Below are positions 28,369-38,246 of a stretch of DNA of 64,000 nt, one piece after another. The DNA lies in contig CAVPJQ010000003.1 in the NCBI GenBank assembly GCA_963705495.1, positions 186,001 to 250,000 of the forward strand, written 5' to 3'. Under the pieces are notes generated by a model that saw only the letters and a program-made list of their open reading frames with translations, had not been told where the DNA came from and searched no databases. The stretch's first letter is position 1; each line of letters starts with the position of its first letter. Made by a program: the position numbers and the translations under genes. The stretch is from DATBVX01 sp963705495 (GTDB lineage Bacteria; Pseudomonadota; Gammaproteobacteria; Steroidobacterales; Steroidobacteraceae).

Positions 28369-29340
28369 TCAGGCGCGCTCGACGGAGAATGCGAGAACCT
28401 GTTCGATTTTGTCAGCTCCGCGAGCCAGCATCACGACCCGGTCGAAGCCGAGCGCGATACCCGAGCAGTCCGGCAGGCCAAATCTGATTGCCTGCAACAG
28501 GCGTTCGTCGAGTGGCGGTGCATGAAGGGCCCGCGAGCGCCGCAATTTGAGGTCGGCTTCAAAGCGGGCTCGCTGTTCGGTCGCGTCAGCGAGCTCGTGG
28601 AAACCATTCGCCAGCTCGATGCCCTCGAGGTAGATCTCGAAGCGTTCCGCGACGGTGGGGTCGCTTGCCTTGAGGCGTGCCAGGGCCGCCTGTGAGGCCG
28701 GGTACTCGTGCAGGAACGTCAATCCACCGCGCCCAAGCTGGGGGCTCACGATGGTAGAGAGGATCAGGTCGAGATATGCGTCGCGATCACCTGCCATCCC
28801 GCGTGGCGGCGCCACTTTCTGGCTGGCGAGACACGCCTTCAATTCATCGATACTCGCCAACGCCGAGTCCACTCCCGCGTGCTTGCGCATGGCTTCACTG
28901 TAGGTGAGCCAGTCCGGCGCACGCAGCGCGCGATGTGGCGCCAGCAAACGATCCAGGAGCTGTGCGGCATCGCGCATCAGCGCCATGGAATCGAAACCGC
29001 GCCGATACCATTCGATCAGCGTGAATTCGGGGTTGTGGAGCACTCCGTGCTCCCCGTCTCGAAACACTCGTGCGATCTGGTAGATGTCGCCTGTTCCGGT
29101 AGCGAGCAGGCGCTTCATGGCGTATTCAGGTGAGGTCTGCAGATAGAACTCACCCAGCCCCGCGATGCGCGTGCGCAGCGATTGCAGGTGCACATCGGTT
29201 GCGGTGCTGTGCGCGAGTACCGGCGTCTCGACCTCCATGACTCCCGAGGTACGGAAGTAGTCCCTGGCGGCTTCCAGTAGCGAGGCGCGCAGTTGCAGCG
29301 TGCGGACATCGGCGTTGGGTTTCCACTCCGGGCGGCTCAC
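28369..29340 (-). CDS. epmA: EF-P--(R)-beta-lysine ligase EpmA
   Basis: 323-residue class II lysyl-tRNA-synthetase-like enzyme lacking the anticodon-binding domain. It attaches (R)-beta-lysine to Lys34 of EF-P. Visible: VMEVETPVLAHSTATD near the N-terminus, LQTSPEYAMKRLL (motif 2 region), and GIALGFDRVVML (motif 3) at the C-terminus. Its ATG overlaps the psd stop by 4 bases. Adjacency to efp supports the assignment over a stand-alone lysyl-tRNA synthetase. Confidence 0.94.
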   Translation of the reverse strand: MSRPEWKPNADVRTLQLRASLLEAARDYFRTSGVMEVETPVLAHSTATDVHLQSLRTRIAGLGEFYLQTSPEYAMKRLLATGTGDIYQIARVFRDGEHGVLHNPEFTLIEWYRRGFDSMALMRDAAQLLDRLLAPHRALRAPDWLTYSEAMRKHAGVDSALASIDELKACLASQKVAPPRGMAGDRDAYLDLILSTIVSPQLGRGGLTFLHEYPASQAALARLKASDPTVAERFEIYLEGIELANGFHELADATEQRARFEADLKLRRSRALHAPPLDERLLQAIRFGLPDCSGIALGFDRVVMLARGADKIEQVLAFSVERA

Positions 29341-30230
29341 GCGTGCACCTCGGCCGTGGCACTCGCGACGCCGATGCTCTCGCCGACGCGGACCTGGCTT
29401 CCCGCAACCAGCGCTTCAGCCCACTTCACATTTCCTGCCAGCAGCAGGATGACCGTGGAGCCCATGTTGAATCGTCCCATCTCGGCGCCGCGCTCGAGGT
29501 GAATGTGCCGCGCGTTTGCGGCGATCTGGCTCGGGCGTCGGCCACTGCGGGGCGTAATGTCGCCGGCCCACGCGGTTGACATGCTGCCCACGAACAGCGC
29601 TCCAACCAGGATCACCGCCAGCGGCCCGTACTCGGTATCGAATGCGCAGATCACCCGTTCATTGCGTGCGAACAGGCCTGGCACCTGTGCCGCGGTTGTC
29701 GTGTTCACACTGAAGAGCCGTCCGGGCACGTGCGTGGTCGTCGTCAATGTGCCTGCAAGGGGCATGTGGACCCGGTGATAGTCATGTGGGGCGAGATAAA
29801 GAGTTGCGAACCGTCCGCCACGAAAGCGGCGCACCAGCGAGGTATCCCCAGCCAGCAATGCATCCAGGGAATAGTAGTGGCCCTTCGCCTGGAGCAGCAG
29901 GTCGTCATCGATGGCGCCCGCGGCGCTGACCGAACCATCGACGGGACACGCGATAGAGGACGTCGCCGGCGCCAGCGGACGGATGCCGGGTCGCAGGGCG
30001 CGAGTGAAGAAGAGGTTGAAACTTGGATAGGCTAGAGGATCGGGTTCAGCAGCCTCGGTCATGTCGACATCGAAGTGCCGCAGGAACGCGCGAATCAACG
30101 CGTTCTTCCACGACACGCTCTGACGACGTGCCGCCCAGAAGACGACACGCGACAGCAAATGCTGAGGCAGCAGGTACTGGATCGCGACAAACATCCGCGC
30201 GCCGAATCCCGGAGTCTCAGGTGAGTCCAT
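29337..30230 (-). CDS. psd: Phosphatidylserine decarboxylase proenzyme
   Basis: 297 residues; converts phosphatidylserine to phosphatidylethanolamine at the inner membrane. The self-cleavage site that yields the pyruvoyl group is FNMGSTVI (Gly-Ser) near the C-terminus, where LGST is more usual. YLAPHDYHRVHMP is the substrate-site motif, and VDGSVSAAG lies upstream. It sits 18 bases after the SCO1 gene and overlaps epmA. Confidence 0.95.
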   Translation of the reverse strand: MDSPETPGFGARMFVAIQYLLPQHLLSRVVFWAARRQSVSWKNALIRAFLRHFDVDMTEAAEPDPLAYPSFNLFFTRALRPGIRPLAPATSSIACPVDGSVSAAGAIDDDLLLQAKGHYYSLDALLAGDTSLVRRFRGGRFATLYLAPHDYHRVHMPLAGTLTTTTHVPGRLFSVNTTTAAQVPGLFARNERVICAFDTEYGPLAVILVGALFVGSMSTAWAGDITPRSGRRPSQIAANARHIHLERGAEMGRFNMGSTVILLLAGNVKWAEALVAGSQVRVGESIGVASATAEVHA

Positions 30231-30248
30231 GGTGCCGATGCGTCGCGG

Positions 30249-30863
30249 TCAGCCGCGACCCAGCATGCGCAGGTAATCCGCGGCGAGGTGCTCGGCAGTG
30301 AAGGGCGGCGAAAAGACCGCAACCCGGCGGCCCTGCGGGTCGATCATCATGATCGCTGCGGTGTGATCGACCATGTACTCATCGTCTCCCGCTCCGATCT
30401 TCTTGTGAGCGATCCCCAGCGCAGCGGTGAATTCATCGATCGCGGCCGTGGAGCCGGTCACACCGAGGAAGCTCGGATCAAACTGCGCCACATATCTGGC
30501 AATCAGTTCCGGCGTATCGCGTTCGGGATCGACGCTGATGAGCAGCACCTGCGGCAGCTCATCGGAGTTGAGACCCGTCAGCTGCTTTCTGGTCTGCGCG
30601 AGCGTCGTCAACGTCATCGGGCAAATGGCCGGGCAGTGGGTGAAGCCGAAGAACATCAGACTCCAGCGCCCACGCAGTTTCGTGCGGTCGAATGTCGATC
30701 CGTCCTGCTGGGTGAGTTGGGTGGACGGCAGTGGCTGGGGAGGATCGATGCGCGTTCCAAACTCCAGGGCAGCAGGCGCGCCGGTACGTGCACCCAGCCA
30801 TGCTCCGGCCAGTGTGGCGAGGATCAACGTCGCGACGAGTGCCCAGGTAGTCGACCATTTCAT
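30249..30863 (-). CDS. SCO1/SenC family copper chaperone
   Basis: 204 residues. A hydrophobic N-terminal segment (ALVATLILATLAGAWLGA) anchors it in the inner membrane, with a thioredoxin-like domain outside. The copper site is CPAIC in GFTHCPAICPMTLTTL, with the third ligand His in YMVDHTAAIM. The family inserts copper into the CuA site of cytochrome c oxidase or acts in redox homeostasis. No oxidase gene is nearby. It is the first gene of the minus-strand run and divergent from prmB. Confidence 0.92.
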   Translation of the reverse strand: MKWSTTWALVATLILATLAGAWLGARTGAPAALEFGTRIDPPQPLPSTQLTQQDGSTFDRTKLRGRWSLMFFGFTHCPAICPMTLTTLAQTRKQLTGLNSDELPQVLLISVDPERDTPELIARYVAQFDPSFLGVTGSTAAIDEFTAALGIAHKKIGAGDDEYMVDHTAAIMMIDPQGRRVAVFSPPFTAEHLAADYLRMLGRG

Positions 30864-30946
30864 GCGGGCGATTATCCCACATCATATTTGCGGTCCACAG
30901 AAGCGAGCCCATTGGTTACAGTGCGGAGCAGGAAGGAGAGTCCAGG

Positions 30947-31871
30947 TTGGGTCCACGAAAACGCCATGCGCGAGAGGTCGCGCCCAGCGTCGGCGAGCTG
31001 ATCCTGGCGAGTAGCGAGCGGCTCGCGCGGGCGCATCTCGCCCACGGACACGGCACTGACAACGCGTTCGATGAAGCGGCCGCACTCGTGTTCCACGCGC
31101 TGCGCTTGAGCCATGACGATGCGCCACGCGCGTACGCACGCGCCGTTTCCCCGCGTGGCCGCGAGCGCGTGAGGGAGCTGATCACACAACGCATTCGCAC
31201 GCGGCGCCCGGCAGCCTACCTGATGCAGCGCATGTGGTTTGCGGGACTGGAGTTCTACGTCGATGAGCGTGTGCTCGTGCCGCGTTCACCGATCGCCGAG
31301 TTGATCGAGCACGGATTTGCACCCTGGGTTGAACCACGACGCGTGCGCCGCATCCTGGATATCGGAACTGGCAGTGGCTGCATCGCCATTGCCGCCGCCA
31401 GGCGCTTTCCGCGCGCCATGGTCGATGCCGTGGACATTTCGGTGCCGGCGCTGGTGGTCGCCCGGCGCAATGTCCGGCGGCATCGCCTCGCCCGTCGCGT
31501 GCGGGCTCTGCACGGCGACCTGTTCGGCGCGAGTGATTCTCGCCGGTACGATATCATCGTCAGCAATCCGCCCTACGTGGGCACGCGGGAGTACCGCTCG
31601 CTTCCGGCGGAGTATCGACGCGAGCCAGGCATCGCATTGCGCAGTGGTCCCTCGGGACTGGATGCGGTGGCCAGGATCCTGCGGGAGGCCGAGACGTTTC
31701 TGCAGCCGACAGGGCATCCTGGTCGTTGAGGTGGGCAACACGCAGCGGGCACTCGAAAGGCGCTATCCGGGCGTCCCATTCACCTGGGTAGAGTTTCAGC
31801 GTGGGGGCGGCGGAGTGTTCGTGTTGACTCGAGAGGAGCTCAAGGCGCATCGCTGGGATCTGGCGAAATAG
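30947..31871 (+). CDS. prmB: Ribosomal protein L3 glutamine methyltransferase PrmB (frameshifted)
   Basis: SAM-dependent enzyme that methylates a glutamine in L3. Motifs: AdoMet-binding DIGTGSGCIAIA and catalytic NPPYVGTRE. The main frame breaks at AETFLQPTGHPGR and stops at 31729. The rest (ILVVEVGNTQRALE to the stop at 31871) is in another frame. One extra G in GGG at 31712-31714 explains this; removal restores PTGILVVEVG and 307 residues, close to the usual 310. The start is a TTG at 30947 with AAGGAGAG 8 bases upstream. The remaining part is intact, so a consensus error is likely. Confidence 0.88.
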
Positions 31872-31898
31872 GTCCAACAGGGACTCATCATCATCTAT

Positions 31899-32996
31899 AT
31901 GTCGGGCAACACGATCGGGAAGCTGTTTTCGGTCACCACCTTCGGCGAAAGCCACGGTGTGGCGCTCGGCTGCATCGTCGATGGCTGTCCGCCGGGAATG
32001 GCCCTCAGCGAAGCGGACATTCAGCCGGACGTCGATCGGCGCCGCTCTGGCAACTCTCATTTCACGAGCCAGCGCCGTGAAGCGGACTTGGTGCGAATCC
32101 TTTCGGGTGTCTTCGAGGGACGCACCACGGGCACACCGATCGGGCTGCTGATCGAGAACACCGATCAACGCTCGCGCGACTACGAGAAGATCAAGGACCG
32201 CTTCCGTCCGGGCCACGCGGACTACACCTACCAGCAGAAGTACGGATTTCGCGACTACCGGGGCGGTGGTCGGTCGTCAGCGCGCGAGACCGTGATGCGT
32301 GTGGCGGCGGGCGCCGTCGCGCGCAAGTTCCTGCACGAGCGCCTGGGCGTGCGAATCTATGGATACCTCGCGCAGATGGGTCCGCTCGAACTCGAGGCCA
32401 AGGATCCGGCCGGCGCGTATTCGAATCCGTTTTTCTGCCCGGATCCGGGCCGGGTGCCGGAGCTCGAAGCTTTCATCTGGAAGCTGCTCGAGCAGGGCGA
32501 CTCGGTCGGCGCGCGCGTCACGGTCATCGCCACGGGTGTACCCCCGGGACTTGGTGAGCCGATCTTCGACCGGCTGGACGCGGATATCGCTGGCGCGATG
32601 ATGGGCATCAATGCGGTGAAAGGCGTCGAGATCGGCGCCGGATTCCGCGCCGTTGGTCAGCGCGGCAGCGAACATCGCGACGAGCTGACGCCGGAGGGCT
32701 TTGTTTCCAATCATGCCGGTGGCGTGCTTGGCGGAATCTCCTCCGGGCAGGATCTCGTGGTCAGCATCGCGCTCAAGCCCACGTCGAGCATCCGCATACC
32801 CGGGAAGACAATCGACATCCAGGGACAGCCGGTGGAGATTTCGACGACCGGAAGGCACGACCCGTGCGTCGGATTGCGAGCCACTCCGATCGCAGAGGCG
32901 ATGCTGGCGATCGTGCTGATGGACCATTACCTGCGCCATCGGGCGCAGAACGCAGACGTTTCGTCGCCCACGCCCGATATCACCCGACGCCGCTGA
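31899..32996 (+). CDS. aroC: Chorismate synthase
   Basis: 365 residues; flavin-dependent final step of the shikimate pathway, EPSP to chorismate. Signatures: GESHGVALGCIVDGCPPG, the RPGHADYTYQQKYG region, GGGRSSARETVMRVAAGA and, near the C-terminus, RHDPCVGLRATPIAEAM. Length and motifs are normal. It lies 27 bases after prmB. Confidence 0.97.
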   Translation: MSGNTIGKLFSVTTFGESHGVALGCIVDGCPPGMALSEADIQPDVDRRRSGNSHFTSQRREADLVRILSGVFEGRTTGTPIGLLIENTDQRSRDYEKIKDRFRPGHADYTYQQKYGFRDYRGGGRSSARETVMRVAAGAVARKFLHERLGVRIYGYLAQMGPLELEAKDPAGAYSNPFFCPDPGRVPELEAFIWKLLEQGDSVGARVTVIATGVPPGLGEPIFDRLDADIAGAMMGINAVKGVEIGAGFRAVGQRGSEHRDELTPEGFVSNHAGGVLGGISSGQDLVVSIALKPTSSIRIPGKTIDIQGQPVEISTTGRHDPCVGLRATPIAEAMLAIVLMDHYLRHRAQNADVSSPTPDITRRR

Positions 32997-33120
32997 TCAC
33001 ACTCCCTGCTGCTCGCGTCTCACACCGTGCCGTAATCGCGACGGACACCTTATCGACGCGCATTGAATCAGGTACTGTGGCGCAGGCAGGTGATTCACTG
33101 CTGTCCAGCGAAGGTTGTCG

Positions 33121-34144
33121 ATGGGTAAAGAGTGGCGCGTGGCGGTCGTGGGAGCGACCGGCCTGGTCGGCGAAACTATGATCAAGGTACTGGAGGAGCG
33201 CAGTTTCCCGGTGGCGGAGCTGTTTCCGCTCGCCAGCAATCGCTCGCTCGGCAGGAGTATCGAGTTCCGCGGCCGGCACTACGCGGTCGAGGAGCTGGCG
33301 AGCTTCGACTTTTCGCGCGCGGATATCGGGCTGTTCTCGGCCGGGAGTGAAATCTCGGCAAGACTTCGCCCCCAGGGCAGCGGCGGCGGGCTGTATCGTC
33401 ATCGACAACACGGCACAGTTTCGCTACGACGACGACATTCCGCTGGTCGTACCGGAGGTCAATCCGCACGCTGTGGCGCTGTTTCGCAATCGCAATATCA
33501 TCGCCAATCCCAACTGCTCGACGATCCAGATGGTGGTCGCGCTGAAGCCGATTCACGATGTCGCGTACATCGAGCGCATCAACGTCGCGACCTACCAGTC
33601 GGTGTCGGGTGCGGGCAAGGATGCGGTGGAGGAGCTCGCAGGCCAGACCGCGGCACTCATGAATGGCAAGCCGGTGACGAACAGCGTGAGCCCGAAGCAG
33701 ATCGCCTTCAATTGCGTGCCGCACATCGACAAGTTCCAGGACAACGGCTACACCAGGGAAGAGATGAAGATGTTGTGGGAGACCCGCAAGATCATGGAGG
33801 ATCCGAACATCCGCGTGAACGCCACGGCCGTGAGGGTGCCGGTGTTCTACGGACACTCGGAAGCTGTGCACATCGAGACGCGTCACAAGATCACTGCGGA
33901 CCAGGCACGCGAGTTATTGAAGAAGGCCCCGGGCGTTGAGGTGCTCGATCAGCCCCGGCCCGGCGGTTATCCGACCGCCGTGACGGAAGCTGCCAACCGC
34001 GACGCGGTCTATGTGGGCCGGATCCGGGAGGATATCTCCCATGAACGCGGTCTGGACCTGTGGATCGTGGCGGACAACGTGCGTAAGGGCGCCGCTACGA
34101 ATAGTGTGCAGATCGCCGAGATTTTGGTTGCCGAGTACTTATAA
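33121..34144 (+). CDS. asd: Aspartate-semialdehyde dehydrogenase (frameshifted)
   Basis: NADPH-dependent enzyme reducing aspartyl phosphate for lysine, threonine, methionine and diaminopimelate synthesis. The N-terminus has VVGATGLVGETM and FSAGSEISA. The frame is then lost near 33364 and resumes as FAPRAAAAGCIVIDNTAQFR. The catalytic Cys is in NPNCSTIQMV. Deleting one C in AGACTTC (33361-33367) restores SARFAPRAAAAG and 340 residues, normal for this type. It starts at the ATG at 33121 (GAAGG just upstream); a TTG at 33115 is possible. The gene is essential for cell-wall synthesis, so a consensus error is likely. Confidence 0.9.
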
Positions 34145-34152
34145 GATATAGT
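34125..34152 (+). promoter_or_regulatory. Candidate promoter for fimV
   Basis: TTGGTT (34125-34130), 16-base spacer, TATAGT (34147-34152), at the end of asd and about 95 bases before the fimV ATG. Only the first half of the -35 is canonical. Confidence 0.35.
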
Positions 34153-34246
34153 CTCGCCCCAAATTCGGAGGCATGTGAGCTATATCTCACAAGTTGCTGT
34201 ACAAAGTGGACTTACAGATCCACGCCCCGCTCTCCAGGGAGTCCTG

Positions 34247-37200
34247 ATGACAGGAACATTGCAGCGCCTGATCGCTGTTCTTTTGCTGGCTTGCCCAACG
34301 GCGCTATTCGCCCTCGGTCTCGGTGACATCCGCCTCAACTCGGCGCTCAACGAGCCGTTGGATGCGGAGATCGAGCTGGTCGGTGCACAGCCGGACGAGC
34401 TGACGTCCTTGCGGGCGACTCTCGCGAACCCTGAGGCGTTCACGCGCTACGGACTGGAGCGCCCGGCGTTTCTATCCAGGATCGAGTTCAAGGTGGGGCA
34501 GGGCCGCGACGGCCGCCCTGCGTTGCTCGTGCGCTCACGGGAGTCGGTGGCCGATCCTTTCCTGACGCTGCTGGTCGACGTGAACTGGTCACGTGGCCGG
34601 CTGCTGCGCGAATACACCATGCTGCTCGACCCGCCGGTATACACCCCCGGTGCAGAGCAAGCTGCCAGCGCGCCCGTCTCCGCCCCTCAGGCGGGTGAGA
34701 CCGAAACTCCACGCAGCGGAAGCGTACAGCGCGCACCTGAACCGACCTCGCAAGCAGCGCCGCCCAGTGGTGTGAGTCGCGCTCAGGAAGACGTGCCTTC
34801 GGGCATCAGCGCGGGCTCAAGCTACACGGTCCGCAACAACGACACGCTGTGGCGCATCGCGAGCGGACTGAAGCCCGGCGCGACCTCAGACGTCAACCGC
34901 ATGATGCTGGCGATCTATCGCTCCAATCCCGAGGCGTTCAGCGGCAACATCAACGATCTGCATGCTGGCGCGATCCTGCGCCTGCCGGGTGACACTGAGT
35001 TCGACGCGATCGGTAGCTCCGAAGCGAGCGCCGAAGTGCGCCGCCAGTACGCGGAATGGCGCGCGAACCGAGGCGTCGCTGCATCAGCCGCGCCGTCTGG
35101 GGAGCGCTTGCGCCTCGTCCCACCCGCGGAAGGCGGCGAGGGCGCTGCAACGCAGACGGGCACTTCTGGAGCCCAAACGCAGGAGCTACGCGACAAGGTT
35201 CAGCAGCTGGAGACGCAGCTGGCCGAATCGCGCCGCATGCTCGAGGTCAAGGATGCCGAGCTCGCGAAGCTCCAGCAGAAAATCGGCCAGCCTGCACAGC
35301 CCGCACCGACGCCCACTCCTGCACCGACCGAGACGCCTCCGGCGCCGATCGAGACGCAACCGGCGCCCGCAGAAACGCCGCCCGAAGCGACGACGACACC
35401 CGCTGTCGAGCCACAGCCAACTCCGGCTGAGCAGCAGCCCAAACCTGCTGAAGCCGCGCCGGCACCGGTCGAGGAGAAGCCCTCGATTCTCGATTGGGTC
35501 ATCGCGCACTGGTACTACGCGCTGGCTGCGCTGCTGATCCTGATCCTGTTGTGGCTGGCCGCGCGCCGCCGCCGCCACGAGCCTGATTTCTCGAAGCTCG
35601 GACGGCTCGCCGATGCTGCTCGTACCGGTGCAACGCGCGAGCCCCGGATCGAGCGAGAGCCCGTCACGACGGCGGTACGTGCGACGCGCCCGGCTGACGA
35701 TGCCTTCCTCGTTGAAGAGAGTGGCGAGCACCAGCAGCCCAAGATCGCGAAAGCGCCTGAGCCGGTTCGTGCAGAGCGCCCGAAGGCTGAGCCCGCACGC
35801 GCCAAGAGCGCCGACGATACGCTGAGCTCGGAAACCGCAATCAACCTCGACCAGGGCGATCCGCTGGCCGAGGCCGACTTCCACATGGCGTATGGTCTCT
35901 ATGACCAGGCTGCCGATCTGGTGCGCATCGCGATCGAGCGTGAACCCAAGCGCCGTGACCTCAAGTTGAAGCTGCTCGAGATCTTCTTCGTCTGGGGCAA
36001 TAAGGACGCATTCCTGCAGGCGGCTCGCGAGCTGGCCCAGACGCGCCAGGAAGCGGGTCCTGGCGAATGGGAGAAGATCGCGATCATGGGCCGCCAGATC
36101 AGCCCGGAAGATCCGATGTTCACCCAGGCTCCCGGCACCGCCGGCGCGGCCGCGGCCGACGTCGACCTGAATCTCGAAGGCGGCGAAAACCGCGTCGATC
36201 TCGATCTGCTCGGGCCACCAGAAGGCGAGGCGGGCGGCGCAATCGATCTCGATCTCGGCACGGCTGGTGGCGACGATTCGGGCGTCGATACCGGTGAGGC
36301 CCCAGCCCTGAAAGGCGAGGGTCTCGATTTTCCTCTCGACGACCAGCCGACGCGCATCTCGGATGGGAGCGCGACGACCCGTGAGATGACGGCACGCACG
36401 ACGCGCGAGATGACGGCGCGCACGATGGAGACGCCGACCATCGAAACCGAGTACAGGTCCGGTGAGGTGCCGACAGTCGAATCTCCCACGTTGCGCGGGC
36501 GCGAGTCGCCGACCGTCAAGGAAAAGATCGACTCGGCCCTGTTCCGCAAGGACGACAGCAGCCCGGATCAGACTGCCGAGCTCGCGCTCGATGATCTGGG
36601 CCTCGAGCTCGATGAACTGGCTGCGGCGCAGTCCGACCCGCTCGAGGAGACCGATCACCCCTCGAACGCGCCGACTATGCTCGCGGGTCTGGACGAGAAG
36701 TCTCGCCGCCTGCTCGCCGAAGCCGAAGCGCGTCGCAGCAGACTTGCGGATGAGGATGACACCAAGATCAGTCCCACGGGCACCTGGGTGCTCGAGGACA
36801 AGACCATGGCAGCGACGCTGGCGTTGCCAGGCGCGCCGGAGCGAGACACTTCGGCGACGACAGCGCGCAACCGCGCGCTCTCAGGTGACGGGAGCGGGAC
36901 CGATGACACGGCACGACGCCGCAAGCTCGACAGCGATGTGACTGCCGAAATGCCGCGCTCGGGCGGCGATGAGATGGATCTCGATCTGGATCAGCTCGAG
37001 GCAGCGCTGACCTCTGACACGGTCAAGCAGCCGCGCAAGGGCGTCGAGGAAGAGCGCTTCGCGACCGACGTGTTCGGCGCCAAAGACCTTGCAGCCACGG
37101 ACCTGGATCTCGACGTCGGCGAGGTCAAGCACGATCGGGATCGGGCCCCGACTGGCACGGCGCGCATCCCTGCTGACGAGATGGGCTTGCCGGAGCTCGA

Positions 37201-37366
37201 GCCGGTGACTATGAGCGAGGTGGGCACCAAGCTCGACCTCGCGCGGGCGTACATGGACATGGGCGATCCGGAGGGTGCGCGCAGCATTCTCGAAGAGGTG
37301 CTGCAGGAAGGATCTGCGACGCAGAAGCAGGAAGCGCAGCGCCTGATTGAGTCGCTCCCGGGCTGA
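34247..37366 (+). CDS. fimV: FimV-like polar scaffold/peptidoglycan-binding protein
   Basis: About 1039 residues. Signal peptide (LIAVLLLACPTALFAL), then the FimV N-terminal domain (LGDIRLNSALNEPLDAEIEL). A LysM domain (YTVRNNDTLWRIA) follows near residue 200, then a coiled coil, a Pro/Glu/Thr-rich stretch and one transmembrane helix (YYALAALLILILLWLA) near residue 430. A long acidic cytoplasmic part ends in a FimV-type TPR (KLDLARAYMDMGDPEGARSI). In Pseudomonas FimV organises the cell pole and type IV pili. The short repeat TREMTART occurs twice around 36380-36425. The ATG at 34247 follows AGGGAG. The asd-fimV-truA order is conserved. Confidence 0.93.
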   Translation: MTGTLQRLIAVLLLACPTALFALGLGDIRLNSALNEPLDAEIELVGAQPDELTSLRATLANPEAFTRYGLERPAFLSRIEFKVGQGRDGRPALLVRSRESVADPFLTLLVDVNWSRGRLLREYTMLLDPPVYTPGAEQAASAPVSAPQAGETETPRSGSVQRAPEPTSQAAPPSGVSRAQEDVPSGISAGSSYTVRNNDTLWRIASGLKPGATSDVNRMMLAIYRSNPEAFSGNINDLHAGAILRLPGDTEFDAIGSSEASAEVRRQYAEWRANRGVAASAAPSGERLRLVPPAEGGEGAATQTGTSGAQTQELRDKVQQLETQLAESRRMLEVKDAELAKLQQKIGQPAQPAPTPTPAPTETPPAPIETQPAPAETPPEATTTPAVEPQPTPAEQQPKPAEAAPAPVEEKPSILDWVIAHWYYALAALLILILLWLAARRRRHEPDFSKLGRLADAARTGATREPRIEREPVTTAVRATRPADDAFLVEESGEHQQPKIAKAPEPVRAERPKAEPARAKSADDTLSSETAINLDQGDPLAEADFHMAYGLYDQAADLVRIAIEREPKRRDLKLKLLEIFFVWGNKDAFLQAARELAQTRQEAGPGEWEKIAIMGRQISPEDPMFTQAPGTAGAAAADVDLNLEGGENRVDLDLLGPPEGEAGGAIDLDLGTAGGDDSGVDTGEAPALKGEGLDFPLDDQPTRISDGSATTREMTARTTREMTARTMETPTIETEYRSGEVPTVESPTLRGRESPTVKEKIDSALFRKDDSSPDQTAELALDDLGLELDELAAAQSDPLEETDHPSNAPTMLAGLDEKSRRLLAEAEARRSRLADEDDTKISPTGTWVLEDKTMAATLALPGAPERDTSATTARNRALSGDGSGTDDTARRRKLDSDVTAEMPRSGGDEMDLDLDQLEAALTSDTVKQPRKGVEEERFATDVFGAKDLAATDLDLDVGEVKHDRDRAPTGTARIPADEMGLPELEPVTMSEVGTKLDLARAYMDMGDPEGARSILEEVLQEGSATQKQEAQRLIESLPG

Positions 37367-37401
37367 GTGTCAGCGCCCGGCGGGCGTATCCCCAGAGGCG
37401 A

Positions 37402-38226
37402 ATGTCCGAGACCACCCGGCTCGCGGTCGGCCTGGAGTATGACGGCAGTGCCTACGCCGGCTGGCAGATCCAGCCACATTCCCCCTCGATTCAGGCGGTC
37501 ACGGAAAACGCCTTCTCGCGTGTCGCCGATCATCCGTTGACACTGACCTGTGCCGGGCGCACCGACGCCGGCGTGCACGCGATCGAACAGGTCGCTCATT
37601 TCGATACCGAGGCTGTCCGAGCACCGCGCGCCTGGGTCTTGGGCGCAACGGCAGCGCTGCCCGAGGACGTCAGCGTGCTGTGGGCGGCGGCGGTGCCCGG
37701 CGATTTTCATGCTCGCTATTCGGCCCTTTCGCGCACCTATCGCTACGTGATCCTGAATCGGTCGACGCGGCCGGCCCTCGAGCGGCAACGCACCTGCTGG
37801 GTGCATGGAGCACTTGACGCGTCACGTATGGCGGCAGCCGCAGCGCTCCTCATCGGTGAGCATGATTTCTCGGCCTTTCGCTCCTCCGACTGCCAGTCGC
37901 GTACACCGATTCGGCGCGTGGAAGCGATCGACGTCCTGCGCCATGAGGATCACCTCTTCATCGATGTGCGCGCCAATGCGTTTCTGCACCATATGGTGCG
38001 CAACATTGCGGGACTGCTGATTCGCATCGGCAGCGGCGATGCCGAGGTCGACTGGGCACGTGAAGTGCTGGAAGCGCGTGATCGCCGGCTCGGAGCCGCC
38101 ACGGCGCCCGCTTCCGGGCTCTACCTGATGAAGGTTCGCTACCCGGACCAGTTCGGGCTGCCACCGGGTCCGGGTACGGGCGCAGCAGGTGCATCGTTTA
38201 TGATGCCCCGCGGCGCGGATCGTTAG
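37402..38226 (+). CDS. truA: tRNA pseudouridine(38-40) synthase TruA
   Basis: 274 residues; makes pseudouridine at positions 38-40 of the tRNA anticodon stem-loop. LEYDGSAYAGWQ marks the N-terminus, the catalytic aspartate is in CAGRTDAGVHA, and FLHHMVRNIAG is the conserved C-terminal core. The C-terminal extension after about residue 255 is glycine-rich and not conserved. Confidence 0.96.
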   Translation: MSETTRLAVGLEYDGSAYAGWQIQPHSPSIQAVTENAFSRVADHPLTLTCAGRTDAGVHAIEQVAHFDTEAVRAPRAWVLGATAALPEDVSVLWAAAVPGDFHARYSALSRTYRYVILNRSTRPALERQRTCWVHGALDASRMAAAAALLIGEHDFSAFRSSDCQSRTPIRRVEAIDVLRHEDHLFIDVRANAFLHHMVRNIAGLLIRIGSGDAEVDWAREVLEARDRRLGAATAPASGLYLMKVRYPDQFGLPPGPGTGAAGASFMMPRGADR

Positions 38227-38246
38227 CGCCACTCCGGGGGGAGCGA

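Noticed and set aside
35186..36658. 490-codon open frame opposite fimV
   Set aside because: Arises from the biased acidic and proline-rich codons of fimV; no domain is recognisable.
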